From positions 1,364,001-1,428,000 of the forward strand of contig NZ_AP022568.1 in NCBI RefSeq assembly GCF_010727605.1: DNA of 64,000 bases, read 5' to 3'. This stretch comes from Mycobacterium simiae. GTDB taxonomy: Bacteria > Actinomycetota > Actinomycetes > Mycobacteriales > Mycobacteriaceae. Position numbers and translations under genes: made by a program. The notes under the pieces were generated by a model, which was given only the letters and a program-made list of their open reading frames with translations, searched no databases and was not told where the DNA came from. Shown piece by piece: positions 7,284 through 16,387 of this stretch; position 1 is the stretch's first letter; each line of letters opens with the position of its first letter.

Positions 7284-8849
7284 TCAATTTCGGTCCGGAA
7301 TCGACAAACCTTGTTGCAGCGCATACATGCTGGCGCCGATGCGATTTGAAACGCCGATCTTGGCGTAGGTCCGCTCGACATGGTTGCGCGCCGTCTTCTC
7401 ACTGATCACTAAAGCCGCTGCGATCTCCTTGTTGGACGCCCCGCGCGCCACCAGGCGCAGCACCTCGACCTCGCGTGGTGTCAGGCCATCCGGACGTGGC
7501 TTGGGCCGCTGCGTCGACTGTCCGGCCGCGTGCAGCACCGCTTCGGCGGCGGCCGGATCGAGCTCGCCGGCTCGCACCCGATCGCGCAGGCGCTGCGCCG
7601 CCGAGCCGGGAGACAACTCGCAGCGATACGGCCTTGGCTCGCAACCGGATTGGTAACTCACCGCCGCAGCCACAATGCGGTCGGGCAGGCCGAGCGCGGT
7701 CTCGCTCAATCCGCGTGGATAACCCGACCCGTCCAGGCATTCGTGGTGATTGCCGGCGATTTCGGCCAGCCGGCCCAGTCCGTGGACCTGGTTGAGAATC
7801 CGTACTGTCAGGTAGGGATGCAGGCGTACCCGTTCGAATTCGCCGCCTGTCAACAACCCTGGCTTGGACCAGATTTGGTTCGACACGCCGATGCGGCCCA
7901 AATCGTGAACGTGGCCGGCGCGCCGGGTCATATCCACCGCGTCGGGGTCAAGCCCGACCAGCTTTGCCGCAGCGCCGGCGAGCCCGGCCACCGCGCGCGA
8001 ATGCCCAAGGGTGAATGGGCACTTGAGGTCGACGAAGTCGCCGAACGCCACGAGCAGTGCGTCGAGCGCGTCGTCGTCCAGCCGGTGCTGACGATCGGGG
8101 GCCTCACGCAGCGCCGCGGTCCAGGCGTCGCCCGGAGCCGGGCCGGCCAGAATCGCCTCGGCATATCCGGTGAACGTGTCGACGACCGTCGCGTCGAACT
8201 GGCCGCCCCGGCGGCTGCGCGCCATGGCGACCGCGCCTTCAACACCGTAGGTGCGGTGGTGCACTTCGACCATCTCGGCGAGTTGAGCTACCCGCATCTG
8301 TATCGGGATCTGTTCGCCGTGCGCGCCGGCGGGCAAACCACCCCCGTCGTAGCGTTCGAACGCGAACCCGAGCGCGGCCTGCACGTCCGGGCCCAGACCG
8401 ATCCGGTCGGCCAGCAGCGCCGCAGAAGTGCAATGTGAGTGAATCAACCGGGACAGCTGACCACGGGCGTTGGCGAACAGGGTCGCCATGGTGGCCAGCC
8501 GCTGCGTCAACGGCTGGCCGCGACCGATATTGTCCAGCAGGAACCGCCAGTACGGCAGTCCCGACCAGTCGACCAGATAGGAGTCGTGCCGGACGGCGAT
8601 GTCGTCGCCGAACCAACGCGCGTATTCATGGGAGTCGGCATGGCAGCCGATCCACATGATCAGCGTGGTGTAGTAGACGCAATCTCGTTGCGCGGCGGTC
8701 AGTCCCAGCCGATCAGCGAGCCGGGTCGCGATCATCGCCGCGCGCAGCATGTGCTCGGCGGGTTGGCCCAGACCGAGGTCGATCGCCACCGACAGCGCCG
8801 CCAGCAACTCGGCGCGCGTCGGTAACTGTGGCTCCGACATGGAGTTCAT
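7284..8849 (-). CDS. HD-GYP domain protein fused to a LuxR-type DNA-binding domain
   Basis: In the 521 residues, residues about 30-200 look like a degenerate HD-GYP half (FERYDGGGLPAG). Residues about 265-400 form a full HD-GYP domain with GHS near 282, HVHDLGR near 313 and the signature NHHECLDGSGYP near 367. A LuxR/GerE helix-turn-helix (LTPREVEVLRLVARG, SEKTARNHVERTYAKIGVSN) fills residues 455-515. HD-GYP domains hydrolyse cyclic di-GMP and related nucleotides, so this looks like a one-component regulator that binds or degrades a nucleotide signal and acts on promoters directly. The downstream mddA-like gene follows after 47 bases and could be co-transcribed. Confidence 0.88.
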   Translation of the reverse strand: MNSMSEPQLPTRAELLAALSVAIDLGLGQPAEHMLRAAMIATRLADRLGLTAAQRDCVYYTTLIMWIGCHADSHEYARWFGDDIAVRHDSYLVDWSGLPYWRFLLDNIGRGQPLTQRLATMATLFANARGQLSRLIHSHCTSAALLADRIGLGPDVQAALGFAFERYDGGGLPAGAHGEQIPIQMRVAQLAEMVEVHHRTYGVEGAVAMARSRRGGQFDATVVDTFTGYAEAILAGPAPGDAWTAALREAPDRQHRLDDDALDALLVAFGDFVDLKCPFTLGHSRAVAGLAGAAAKLVGLDPDAVDMTRRAGHVHDLGRIGVSNQIWSKPGLLTGGEFERVRLHPYLTVRILNQVHGLGRLAEIAGNHHECLDGSGYPRGLSETALGLPDRIVAAAVSYQSGCEPRPYRCELSPGSAAQRLRDRVRAGELDPAAAEAVLHAAGQSTQRPKPRPDGLTPREVEVLRLVARGASNKEIAAALVISEKTARNHVERTYAKIGVSNRIGASMYALQQGLSIPDRN

Positions 8850-8873
8850 TGTGCCCAGCTAATCGCCGCGGCG

Positions 8874-9620
8874 TCAGCCGATTGCGATAGTGCGTTGCAC
8901 GGTGCGGTGCCGCGTGGGGTTGAACGCCTCCAAACGTCCGCCCCCGGTCACGAAGAATCCGCGTTGCGGCCCCCAGAAGTCAGTGAGGCGGGCCTGCTCG
9001 GGCAGCGGTCGCACCTCACCCAGATCCTCGCCGCGCCAGACCGCGTGCGAACGGGTCACCGCCCAGAATTGCTTGGGCGCGATCATGAATCGCTGACCGT
9101 TCGGAACCCGTCCGGCCAACCGGACCCGGCCGGCCCGCAGCATCGGCCCGGCGGCCCGGCCCAGGGTGCCTAACACCAACCGATTGGTCCATGCTCGCGC
9201 GGGCAACCGTGAGCCGACTCCGCTCATCAGCCCTGTCGACGCGGTGCAGCCGAGGTCGAGATGCCATTCCAGGACGCCGGCGATCCCGACGTACAGTGAC
9301 CACGGGGTGGGCCATGCGACGTCGATGGCGCATTGCACCGCGTCTTGCGCGGTGGCCGCGCTGAAATAGCGGGCACAACTGCGTTCCCCGGAGTTGGTCG
9401 CATAGAAGGTCCAGACGCCGGCGGCGTCGCGATGCCACACCGAACGGTAGCCAGGGGCGAACGATGCACCGGGTATACAGCGCAGGGCGAGGTAGTGCCC
9501 GCTGGCGAAGGGCAGCCCCAAAACCCCGAAGCCGACGAAACGTTCGTCGTCGCCGGCAGGCAGGGTGGGGTTGCGCAAGACCACCGACGCGGCGTCGGCG
9601 GGTGTGAGCGAGGTGTTCAT
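8874..9620 (-). CDS. Conserved hypothetical protein, 248 residues
   Basis: I do not recognise the family. The protein starts MNTSLTPADAASVVLRNP. It contains a WHRDAAGVWTFYATN stretch and aromatic-rich segments (ALRCIPGASFAPGYRSVW; GPQRGFFVTGGGRLEAF) that suggest a beta-rich, possibly lipocalin- or dehydrogenase-accessory-like fold. No signal peptide or clear membrane helix is seen. The start at 9620 is chosen because the longer frame begins in Ala/Arg-poor, non-conserved sequence. It lies divergent from the AraC regulator at 9778, which is the obvious candidate to control it. Confidence 0.65.
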   Translation of the reverse strand: MNTSLTPADAASVVLRNPTLPAGDDERFVGFGVLGLPFASGHYLALRCIPGASFAPGYRSVWHRDAAGVWTFYATNSGERSCARYFSAATAQDAVQCAIDVAWPTPWSLYVGIAGVLEWHLDLGCTASTGLMSGVGSRLPARAWTNRLVLGTLGRAAGPMLRAGRVRLAGRVPNGQRFMIAPKQFWAVTRSHAVWRGEDLGEVRPLPEQARLTDFWGPQRGFFVTGGGRLEAFNPTRHRTVQRTIAIG

Positions 9621-9777
9621 GTACCGATGCTGCGCCGCGGCTGCGGAACACCGCATGAGGCTGATGCCTCAATTCGTCGCCATCGGGATCGCGCGCCCGG
9701 TGTCCTCTTTTGTGCGCCTATTGTGTTGATAGTCCGCCGTTGCGGCGGAATCATTTTGGCATGGAGCTCGAAGTCAT

Positions 9778-10716
9778 ATGACCGCTGAGTTCACCGCACC
9801 CCTGGATCTCGCTGGCGAACTCGATGCCTTCTCCGACCTGGTCCGCTGCCGCTACCCAGTGTTCCCGAGTATCACCGCCGACGTTGAGTCACAACAGATT
9901 CCGACGACGATACGCGAGCAACCCCTTGGGCAGATGTGGCTCGTCGACGAGGTGATGCCGCCGCAGGCCGGCACCCGCACGGCGCGGCGGGAAACCTCCG
10001 CACGCGACGTCGTCGATTTGCAGTACCTGATCGCCGGCCGCATGCACCTTCGCCAGTGCGACGAGATCCTCACCTGCGGCCCCGGCGACCTCATGGTGTG
10101 GGACGGCGATTTCGTGGGCACCTATGAGATCACCGAGACGACGCGGACGCAGACGTTGGTACTCCCCCGAGTCCTGGCGGTCGCGCTGCTGCCCGCGCTG
10201 CACCGCCCAGGTACCGCGCGGGTGGCGCACGGCCGTCAGCTGGCCGGCGTGAAGTCGCTGTTCGATCTGTTGTCCGTGCTCAGCGATACCGTGACGACAT
10301 TGACCCCAGATGCCACCGCCAAAGCGACGGCCCTGGTGATCCAGATGGTGGCCGATATTGGCGGCTCACTACCGGCGGGGCTGACCGGCGGACATCTGGG
10401 CGACCTGCGTGAACGAGTGCTCTGGTACATCGAGGAAAATCTCCGCGACCCGGAGCTGAGCCCAGCGACAATCGCTGCGGCGCATTATGTTTCGGTGCGC
10501 ACGCTGTATTACGTGTTGCAGACGCTGGACGTGCCTATCGCCGCGCACATCCGGTCCCGCCGGCTGGCTCGCTGCTACGCCGACCTGCTCAACACCGACG
10601 ATCCGGTCAGCGATATCGCCAAGCGGTGGGGCTTCGTCAGCCCGCCGCACTTCAGCCGGGTGTTCTCCCGGCACTACGGGATTGCACCCAGCAGCGTGCG
10701 CTCCGCGCAGCCTTAA
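9778..10716 (+). CDS. AraC-family transcriptional regulator
   Basis: The 312-residue protein has an N-terminal AraC-binding-like domain ([16 protein letters not shown]) and a C-terminal double helix-turn-helix from about residue 215. The second recognition part is [19 protein letters not shown], the classic AraC signature, followed by [13 protein letters not shown]. The effector is unknown. It is divergent from the unknown gene at 8874-9620 (157-base shared upstream region) and converges on secA1, with a four-base overlap of stop codons. Confidence 0.88.
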   Translation: MTAEFTAPLDLAGELDAFSDLVRCRYPVFPSITADVESQQIPTTIREQPLGQMWLVDEVMPPQAGTRTARRETSARDVVDLQYLIAGRMHLRQCDEILTCGPGDLMVWDGDFVGTYEITETTRTQTLVLPRVLAVALLPALHRPGTARVAHGRQLAGVKSLFDLLSVLSDTVTTLTPDATAKATALVIQMVADIGGSLPAGLTGGHLGDLRERVLWYIEENLRDPELSPATIAAAHYVSVRTLYYVLQTLDVPIAAHIRSRRLARCYADLLNTDDPVSDIAKRWGFVSPPHFSRVFSRHYGIAPSSVRSAQP

Positions 10717-13556
10717 CGCTTCTTGACCGACTTCGGCGGCTTGGCCCCGCGCCCCTGCTGTCGTGCGGCGGCGCGGCGCTCACGTCGACTCGCGCCGGCA
10801 GGTACTCCGGCCGAAGTCTTCTGCGCCCCGCCACCGTTGCGCTGCACCTCGGCCGAACCATCCTCGGCCGGCCCGGAATACGTCAGCGCGGGCGCGTCGT
10901 TCTCGATGCCCTTGGCGCGCAAGGTGCTTGGCGCCGGTTCCCGCGGCGCGGCGGGTGCCGCGCCTGAGCTGTCGTGCTGCTGCTCGGGGGCCGTCGCGCC
11001 CAATTCCGTCAACCCCTCCGGAGTTTCCATCGGGCCGACCTGGGGCGGCGGCACCGCCTCCACGGTGACGTTGAATAAGAAGCCGACCGACTCCTCTTTC
11101 ATGCCGTCGAGCATCGCCATGAACATGTCGTAACCCTCACGCTGGTACTCGACCAGCGGATCACGCTGCGCCATCGCGCGCAATCCGATGCCCTCCTTGA
11201 GATAGTCCATCTCGTAGAGGTGTTCGCGCCACTTGCGATCGATCACGTTGAGCAACACGTTGCGTTCCAGTTGCCGCATCGCACCCTCGCCGGCGAGCTC
11301 CTCCAGCTCGGCTTCCCTTGCGGCATAGGCACGTTCGGCATCATTGATGAGCGCCTCGAGTAGCTCCTCGCGGGTGAGGTCGTCGCGTTCGGAGTCGTCG
11401 TCGTGGTGGGTGAGGCTCTGATGCTCGATCCCGACCGGGTAGAGCGTCTTGAGCGCCGTCCACAACGCGTCCAAGTCCCAATCCTCGGCGTAGCCTTCGG
11501 TCGTCGCGCCGTCGACGTAGGCGGTGATGACGTCACGCACCATGTCCAGGGCCTGCTCCTTGAGGTTCTCGCCTTCCAGGATGCGGCGGCGCTCGGCGTA
11601 AACCACCTTGCGCTGCTGGTTCATCACCTCGTCGTATTTCAGGACGTTCTTGCGGACCTCGAAGTTCTGCTGCTCGACCTGGGTCTGGGCGCTCTTGATC
11701 GCCCGGGTGACCATCTTGGCCTCGATGGGGACGTCGTCGGGCAGGTTGAGCCGGTTGAGCATCGCCTCCAGCGCGGCTCCGTTGAAGCGCCGCATCAGCT
11801 CGTCGCCGAGTGACAGGTAGAAGCGCGATTCGCCCGGGTCGCCCTGCCGACCGGAACGCCCGCGCAGCTGGTTGTCGATGCGGCGCGACTCGTGCCGTTC
11901 GGTGCCCAGCACATACAGGCCGCCGGCCTCGATCACCTCCGCAGCCTCCGTGGCGGCCTCCTCCTTGACCTTCGGCAACTCCTCGTGCCAGGCCGCTTCG
12001 TACTCGTCCGGCGTCTCCACCGGATCCAGCCCGCGCTCACGCAACCGCTGGTCGGTCAGGAAGTCCACGTTGCCGCCCAGCACGATGTCGGTCCCGCGGC
12101 CGGCCATGTTGGTGGCCACGGTGACCCCGCCGCGGCGGCCGGCGACGGCGATGATGCCCGCCTCTTGCTCGTGGTACTTGGCGTTGAGCACGTTGTGTGG
12201 AATCCGGCGCTTCTGGAACTGCCGGGACAGGTATTCCGAACGCTCGACGCTGGTGGTCCCGATCAACACCGGCTGACCCTTTTCGTAGCGTTCGACGACG
12301 TCGTCGACGACCGCGATGTACTTGGCTTCCTCGGTTTTGTAGATGAGGTCGGACTGGTCGGTGCGAATCATCGGCTTATTCGTCGGGATGGGCACCACGC
12401 CGAGCTTGTAGATCTCGTGCAGCTCGGCCGCCTCGGTCTGGGCGGTACCGGTCATGCCGGCCAGCTTGTCGTAGAGCCGGAAGTAGTTCTGCAGCGTGAT
12501 GGTGGCCAACGTTTGGTTCTCGGCCTTGATCTCGACGTGCTCCTTGGCCTCGATGGCCTGGTGCATGCCCTCGTTGTAGCGGCGGCCGATCAGCACGCGG
12601 CCGGTGAACTCATCGACAATCAGCACCTCGCCGTCGCGGACGATGTAGTCCTTGTCGCGATGGAACAGCTCCTTGGCCTTCAGCGCGTTGTTGAGGTAAC
12701 TGACCAGCGGCGAGTTGGCGGCCTCGTAGAGGTTGTCGATGCCGAGCTGGTCCTCGACGAACTCCACACCCTTCTCGTGCACGCCGACGGTGCGCTTACG
12801 CAGGTCCACCTCGTAGTGGACGTCCTTTTCCATCAGCGGGGCCAGTCGCGCGAATTCGAGGTACCAGTTGGAGGCGCCGTCGGCGGGCCCGGAGATGATC
12901 AGCGGGGTCCGGGCCTCGTCGATCAGGATGGAGTCGACCTCGTCCACGATGGCGAAGTTGTGGCCGCGCTGCACCAGGTCGTCCAGCGAGTGCGCCATGT
13001 TGTCGCGCAGGTAGTCGAACCCGAACTCGTTATTGGTGCCGTAGGTGACGTCGGCGTTGTAGGCGACCCGTCGTTCATCGGGGGTCATGTTGGCCAGGAT
13101 CACTCCGACCTGCAGCCCGAGGAAACGATGCACTCGGCCCATCCATTCGCTGTCGCGTTTGGCCAGGTAGTCGTTGACAGTGACGACATGCACGCCCTTG
13201 CCGGCCAGCGCGTTGAGGTAGGCAGGCAACACACAGGTCAGGGTCTTGCCTTCACCGGTCTTCATCTCGGCAACATTGCCCAGGTGCAGGGCCGCGGCAC
13301 CCATCACCTGAACGTCGAACGGCCGCTGATCCAGCACGCGCCAGGCGGCTTCGCGGGCCACCGCAAACGCCTCGGGCAGCAGGTCATCGAGATCCTCGCC
13401 GTCGGTGAGGCGTTTGCGGAACTCGTCGGTCTTGGCCCGCAGCTCGGCGTCGGTGAGCTTTTCGACGTCGTCGGACAAGGTGTTGACATAGTCGGCCACC
13501 CGCTTGAGGCGCTTGACCATGCGACCTTCACCGAGGCGCAGCAGCTTTGTCAGCAC
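10713..13556 (-). CDS. secA1: Protein translocase ATPase SecA1
   Basis: The 947-residue SecA is the essential motor that drives unfolded precursors through SecYEG. Walker A is MKTGEGKTL near residue 100, the DEAD-type Walker B lies in [17 protein letters not shown], and helicase motif VI is [13 protein letters not shown]. The C-terminal tail lacks the cysteine zinc-binding motif of E. coli SecA and ends in a basic KPPKSVKKR, as is usual for mycobacterial SecA1. GTG 13556 has AAAAGGGG about 8 bases upstream and gives [13 protein letters not shown], the expected N-terminus. Confidence 0.98.
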   Translation of the reverse strand: MLTKLLRLGEGRMVKRLKRVADYVNTLSDDVEKLTDAELRAKTDEFRKRLTDGEDLDDLLPEAFAVAREAAWRVLDQRPFDVQVMGAAALHLGNVAEMKTGEGKTLTCVLPAYLNALAGKGVHVVTVNDYLAKRDSEWMGRVHRFLGLQVGVILANMTPDERRVAYNADVTYGTNNEFGFDYLRDNMAHSLDDLVQRGHNFAIVDEVDSILIDEARTPLIISGPADGASNWYLEFARLAPLMEKDVHYEVDLRKRTVGVHEKGVEFVEDQLGIDNLYEAANSPLVSYLNNALKAKELFHRDKDYIVRDGEVLIVDEFTGRVLIGRRYNEGMHQAIEAKEHVEIKAENQTLATITLQNYFRLYDKLAGMTGTAQTEAAELHEIYKLGVVPIPTNKPMIRTDQSDLIYKTEEAKYIAVVDDVVERYEKGQPVLIGTTSVERSEYLSRQFQKRRIPHNVLNAKYHEQEAGIIAVAGRRGGVTVATNMAGRGTDIVLGGNVDFLTDQRLRERGLDPVETPDEYEAAWHEELPKVKEEAATEAAEVIEAGGLYVLGTERHESRRIDNQLRGRSGRQGDPGESRFYLSLGDELMRRFNGAALEAMLNRLNLPDDVPIEAKMVTRAIKSAQTQVEQQNFEVRKNVLKYDEVMNQQRKVVYAERRRILEGENLKEQALDMVRDVITAYVDGATTEGYAEDWDLDALWTALKTLYPVGIEHQSLTHHDDDSERDDLTREELLEALINDAERAYAAREAELEELAGEGAMRQLERNVLLNVIDRKWREHLYEMDYLKEGIGLRAMAQRDPLVEYQREGYDMFMAMLDGMKEESVGFLFNVTVEAVPPPQVGPMETPEGLTELGATAPEQQHDSSGAAPAAPREPAPSTLRAKGIENDAPALTYSGPAEDGSAEVQRNGGGAQKTSAGVPAGASRRERRAAARQQGRGAKPPKSVKKR

Positions 13557-13591
13557 GGTGTTGTCCCCTTTTGGGATGTTCCCCTGTTTGG

Positions 13592-13621
13592 TGGGAGTCT
13601 TCTCGTATTAAGCGACTCCCA
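13592..13621. promoter_or_regulatory. Inverted repeat in the secA1 leader
   Basis: The arms TGGGAGTC (13592-13599) and GACTCCCA (13614-13621) are perfectly complementary around 14 A/T-rich bases, 35 bases before the secA1 start. It could be a protein operator or a leader hairpin. Nothing in the sequence decides between these. Confidence 0.4.
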
Positions 13622-13629
13622 TGGTAGGG

Positions 13630-13650
13630 GACGGTCCCGTGCTGACCGTC
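13630..13650 (-). terminator. Hairpin just downstream of hpf, possible terminator
   Basis: A perfect 7-bp stem (GACGGTC / GACCGTC) with a 7-base loop begins 13 bases after the hpf stop codon on the coding strand. There is no U-run, which is usual for actinobacterial terminators. The place between hpf and secA1 fits a terminator or attenuator. Confidence 0.4.
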
Positions 13651-13663
13651 GACCCAGCGATCC

Positions 13664-14359
13664 TCAGGCCAGCCTGATCAGTCCGTAGTCGTAGGCGTGG
13701 CGGCGGTAGACCACCGATGGACGCTCGCTCTGCTTGTCGTAGAACAAGAAGAAATCGTGCCCGACGAGTTCCATCTCGTAGAGCGCATCGTCGACCGACA
13801 TCGGGGTGGCCTGGTGCTCCTTGGTGCGCACCACTCGGCCCGGTTGATGGTCGTCGGCGGCATCATGCTGGTGGGCATCCGCGGTGGTGGAGTCGGCTGC
13901 TGCTGTGTCAAAGGCTGTGTCCGGCGGGACCACTGCGGTCGCCTCGGCCAGCGAAACGGGGGTCTTCTCGCCGTAATGCACCTTGCGGCGGTCCTTGCCG
14001 CGGCGCAGGCGACTTTCCAAGCGCACCACCGCGGACTCGAGCGCGGCGTAGAAGCTGTCGGCGCACGCCTCGCCCCGGACTACCGGCCCACGGCCCCGCG
14101 CGGTGATCTCCACGCGCTGACAGGACTTACGTTGGCGGCGGTTGCGTTCGTGCTTGAGTTCGACGTCGAAGAGGTAGATGGTTTTGTCGAAGCGTTCCAG
14201 CCGGGCGAGTTTCTGCGAGACGTACACCCGGAAGTGGTCGGGAATCTCGACGTTACGGCCCTTGAAGACGACCTCGGCGGTGGTGGTCGGTTCCTGGGTG
14301 TCCGCGCCGACCGGCGGCTCGTCCAGAAGCTGAGTGGAATCCACGGTAAGTCTTGACAT
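13664..14359 (-). CDS. hpf: Ribosome hibernation-promoting factor, long form
   Basis: The 231-residue long-form HPF (Rv3241c type) has an N-terminal S30AE/YfiA domain (EVVFKGRNVEIPDHFRVYV; RLRRGKDRRKVHYGEK) that binds the 30S decoding centre. An acidic His/Asp-rich linker (residues about 155-180) follows, then the C-terminal dimerisation domain (PMSVDDALYEMELVGHDFFL; VYRRHAYDYGLI). Such proteins stabilise idle ribosomes in stationary phase or hypoxia. The ATG at 14359 gives MSRLTVDSTQLLDEP; a frame extension to 14419 is less likely. Confidence 0.93.
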   Translation of the reverse strand: MSRLTVDSTQLLDEPPVGADTQEPTTTAEVVFKGRNVEIPDHFRVYVSQKLARLERFDKTIYLFDVELKHERNRRQRKSCQRVEITARGRGPVVRGEACADSFYAALESAVVRLESRLRRGKDRRKVHYGEKTPVSLAEATAVVPPDTAFDTAAADSTTADAHQHDAADDHQPGRVVRTKEHQATPMSVDDALYEMELVGHDFFLFYDKQSERPSVVYRRHAYDYGLIRLA

Positions 14360-14691
14360 ACGTGACAACTCATTTCTCTTTCGCGTCGCACGCGCCAGCG
14401 TGCCGGCTGTGTTGAACATGCGCCGACGGGGTTGGGGGTTGGTGTCAGAACAGTCACCACCGCAGGCAGCCCGCCGGTGCTAGGTGTCGAATGCTCACCC
14501 CCTCCGCACATGGCGTCTCGGCCTGCAAATCACGGACCCGAGAGTCGGAACCAGTTGAGTTCCGAAGAGTTCTTGAACGTTGTCCTCGACGTTAGCTCGT
14601 GTTCGCCTCGCCGTGCCACCGATTTGATGAGTCCGTAGCGAGTTCTTCACACCTTCTTGGCTGTTTCACGGGTTTGCGGCCGATTCGCGGA
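14360..14691. other. Intergenic region between comF and hpf (332 bases)
   Basis: No convincing gene is present. It must hold the hpf promoter and leader. Its clearest structure is a perfect 7-bp inverted repeat, TCGGAAC at 14545-14551 and GTTCCGA at 14559-14565, with a 7-base spacer. This could be an operator for hpf or a stem after comF. I see no consensus -35/-10 pair that I would defend. Confidence 0.5.
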
Positions 14692-15324
14692 TCAGGCCGC
14701 CGCCAGGGCCAGCACGGCGGCCACCGGTACGCCGCCGGCGGTCAGCACCCGCACCGACTCATGCAGGGTGGCACCGGTGGTCACGACGTCGTCAACGAGC
14801 AAAACTTCGTTGTGTGGTCGCGGGCCGCGCAGCAGCACCCGGCCCGCGACGTTTCGCTCGCGCGCGGCCGGGTCCAGACCCACCGAGTCACGGCTGAGCG
14901 CCTTGAGTCGCAATGCCGGACGGACCGTGACGCCCGGATGGCGGCCCACCGCGGCGGTGGCGACCCGGGAGACAGGGTCGCCGCCGCGCCGGCGCGCGGC
15001 GCAGCGCCGCGTCGGCGCGGGCACGACCGTCAGCGGGGTTTCGACGATGCCCCAGGCCAGCAGCCGGTGCACGCCGAGGGCCAGCGCCCGGGCCAGCGGG
15101 GTGACGAGGTCCCTACGCCCGTGCTCCTTCATCGCCAAGATCGCCCTCCGTCTGGCACCGCCGTAGCGCCCGAGGGCGAACACCGGCACCCCCGGGTCGA
15201 TGCGTGGTGTGATCAGATGCGGTTCGTCCGGCTTGACCACGAACTGCCGAGCACAGGCGTCGCACCAGGGCGTCGCCGGCATCCCGCAACCGCCGCATTC
15301 CAGCGGCAGGATCAAGTCGAGCAC
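14692..15324 (-). CDS. ComF-family phosphoribosyltransferase-like protein
   Basis: The 210-residue Rv3242c-type protein has an N-terminal zinc-ribbon (CGGCGMPATPWCDAC), a central basic region, and the phosphoribosyltransferase PRPP-binding signature VLLVDDVVTTGATL near residue 175. ComF proteins are linked to DNA uptake and single-strand handling in other bacteria; the mycobacterial role is not known. GTG 15324 (VLDLILPLECGGCG) is the best start by family length. It begins 38 bases after the nitronate monooxygenase gene in the same direction. Confidence 0.85.
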   Translation of the reverse strand: MLDLILPLECGGCGMPATPWCDACARQFVVKPDEPHLITPRIDPGVPVFALGRYGGARRRAILAMKEHGRRDLVTPLARALALGVHRLLAWGIVETPLTVVPAPTRRCAARRRGGDPVSRVATAAVGRHPGVTVRPALRLKALSRDSVGLDPAARERNVAGRVLLRGPRPHNEVLLVDDVVTTGATLHESVRVLTAGGVPVAAVLALAAA

Positions 15325-15362
15325 ACCGCAAGTGTGGCGGCCGGTGCCGACAAAACCGGCTG

Positions 15363-16385
15363 TCAGCCGGCCAGTTGCCGCACGATGTCGATGGCCGGAC
15401 CGGTCCGCGCGTGGCGGTACGCCGTACCCGCCCACATGCCGACAGCCTGCGGATCACCCAGCTTGACCGCCGCGGCCTGGATCGGGCCGGTGATCATGGC
15501 GACCTGGGGAAACCCGAAAATTGCGTGCGCGTCGTGCCTGTCGACGAATCGGTTGCGCAATGCGCGCCCATACCGGCCGGTGAAGGCTCGCGTGAGCACG
15601 GTTTGGCTGAACTGCGGATCGCGTAACGCCGCGCGGTGCACCGGGTTGGTCCCGGCTTCATCAGCTAGCAGGAACGCCGTGCCGACCTGGACCGCGGCGG
15701 CTCCCGCAGCGCGCATCCGCCGCACGGCCGCCGCGGTTGTCAGGCCCCCCGCCGCGATGATGGGACAGTCGAAGCATGCGGCCAGGGCCGATACCAGATC
15801 GTCGAGCGGTTCGCCCGGCGGCGTAGCGCGCGCGTCGAAGGTGGCTCGGTGACCGCCCGCGTCGGGGCCCTGCGCAATGACTCCGTCCGCACCGAAACTG
15901 ACCGCGAGGACCGCTTCGTGCACGGTGGTTACCGTGGCCAGCGTCAAAATGCCGGCGTCGCCGAGCCGCCGATACTCCGACTCGTTCGGTGACCCGAACG
16001 TGAAGGAAACCACTTCTGGACGCAGATCGCACAGCACCTCGAGCTTGGACTCCCACTCATCGTCATCGCCACGCGGTTCACCCAGCGCTACACCGTAGAA
16101 GTCGGCGTCGTCCTCGAGCGCCGCGGCGAACGCGCCCAGCTCCTCGACGGTGGCTCCGGACCGTTGCGGGACAAAGAGATTCACCCCGATAGGACCGGAG
16201 GTCAGCCGTCGCGCAGCGAGGATCGAGTCGGCCATTTCCTCGGCGGACTGCAGCCCTGCGGCCAGAAAGCCCAAACCACCACCTTCGGATATGGCAGCTG
16301 CCAGCGACGGTGTCGACGGCCCACCCGCCATCGGCGCACCAAGCACCCGAACACTTAAATCTGCCAACGCAAATCGGTCAAACAT
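15363..16385 (-). CDS. Nitronate monooxygenase / 2-nitropropane dioxygenase-like FMN oxidoreductase
   Basis: The 340-residue TIM-barrel flavoprotein has the family N-terminus (LGAPMAGGPSTPSLAAAISE, then GGGLGFL), the conserved GADGVIAQGPDAGGHR around the catalytic histidine and FMN phosphate site, and IIAAGGLTTAAAVRRM in the second phosphate loop. These enzymes oxidise nitronates or act as NAD(P)H:quinone reductases. GGGGGGAG precedes the ATG. It starts two bases after the stop of the CRP-type regulator, so the two are coupled, suggesting regulation of this enzyme or a shared stress role. Confidence 0.9.
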   Translation of the reverse strand: MFDRFALADLSVRVLGAPMAGGPSTPSLAAAISEGGGLGFLAAGLQSAEEMADSILAARRLTSGPIGVNLFVPQRSGATVEELGAFAAALEDDADFYGVALGEPRGDDDEWESKLEVLCDLRPEVVSFTFGSPNESEYRRLGDAGILTLATVTTVHEAVLAVSFGADGVIAQGPDAGGHRATFDARATPPGEPLDDLVSALAACFDCPIIAAGGLTTAAAVRRMRAAGAAAVQVGTAFLLADEAGTNPVHRAALRDPQFSQTVLTRAFTGRYGRALRNRFVDRHDAHAIFGFPQVAMITGPIQAAAVKLGDPQAVGMWAGTAYRHARTGPAIDIVRQLAG

Positions 16386-16387
16386 TA

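Noticed and set aside
11892..13688. Long open frame (598 codons) on the plus strand
   Set aside because: It lies antisense to secA1, whose motifs are unmistakable; the frame is open because of high-GC codon bias.
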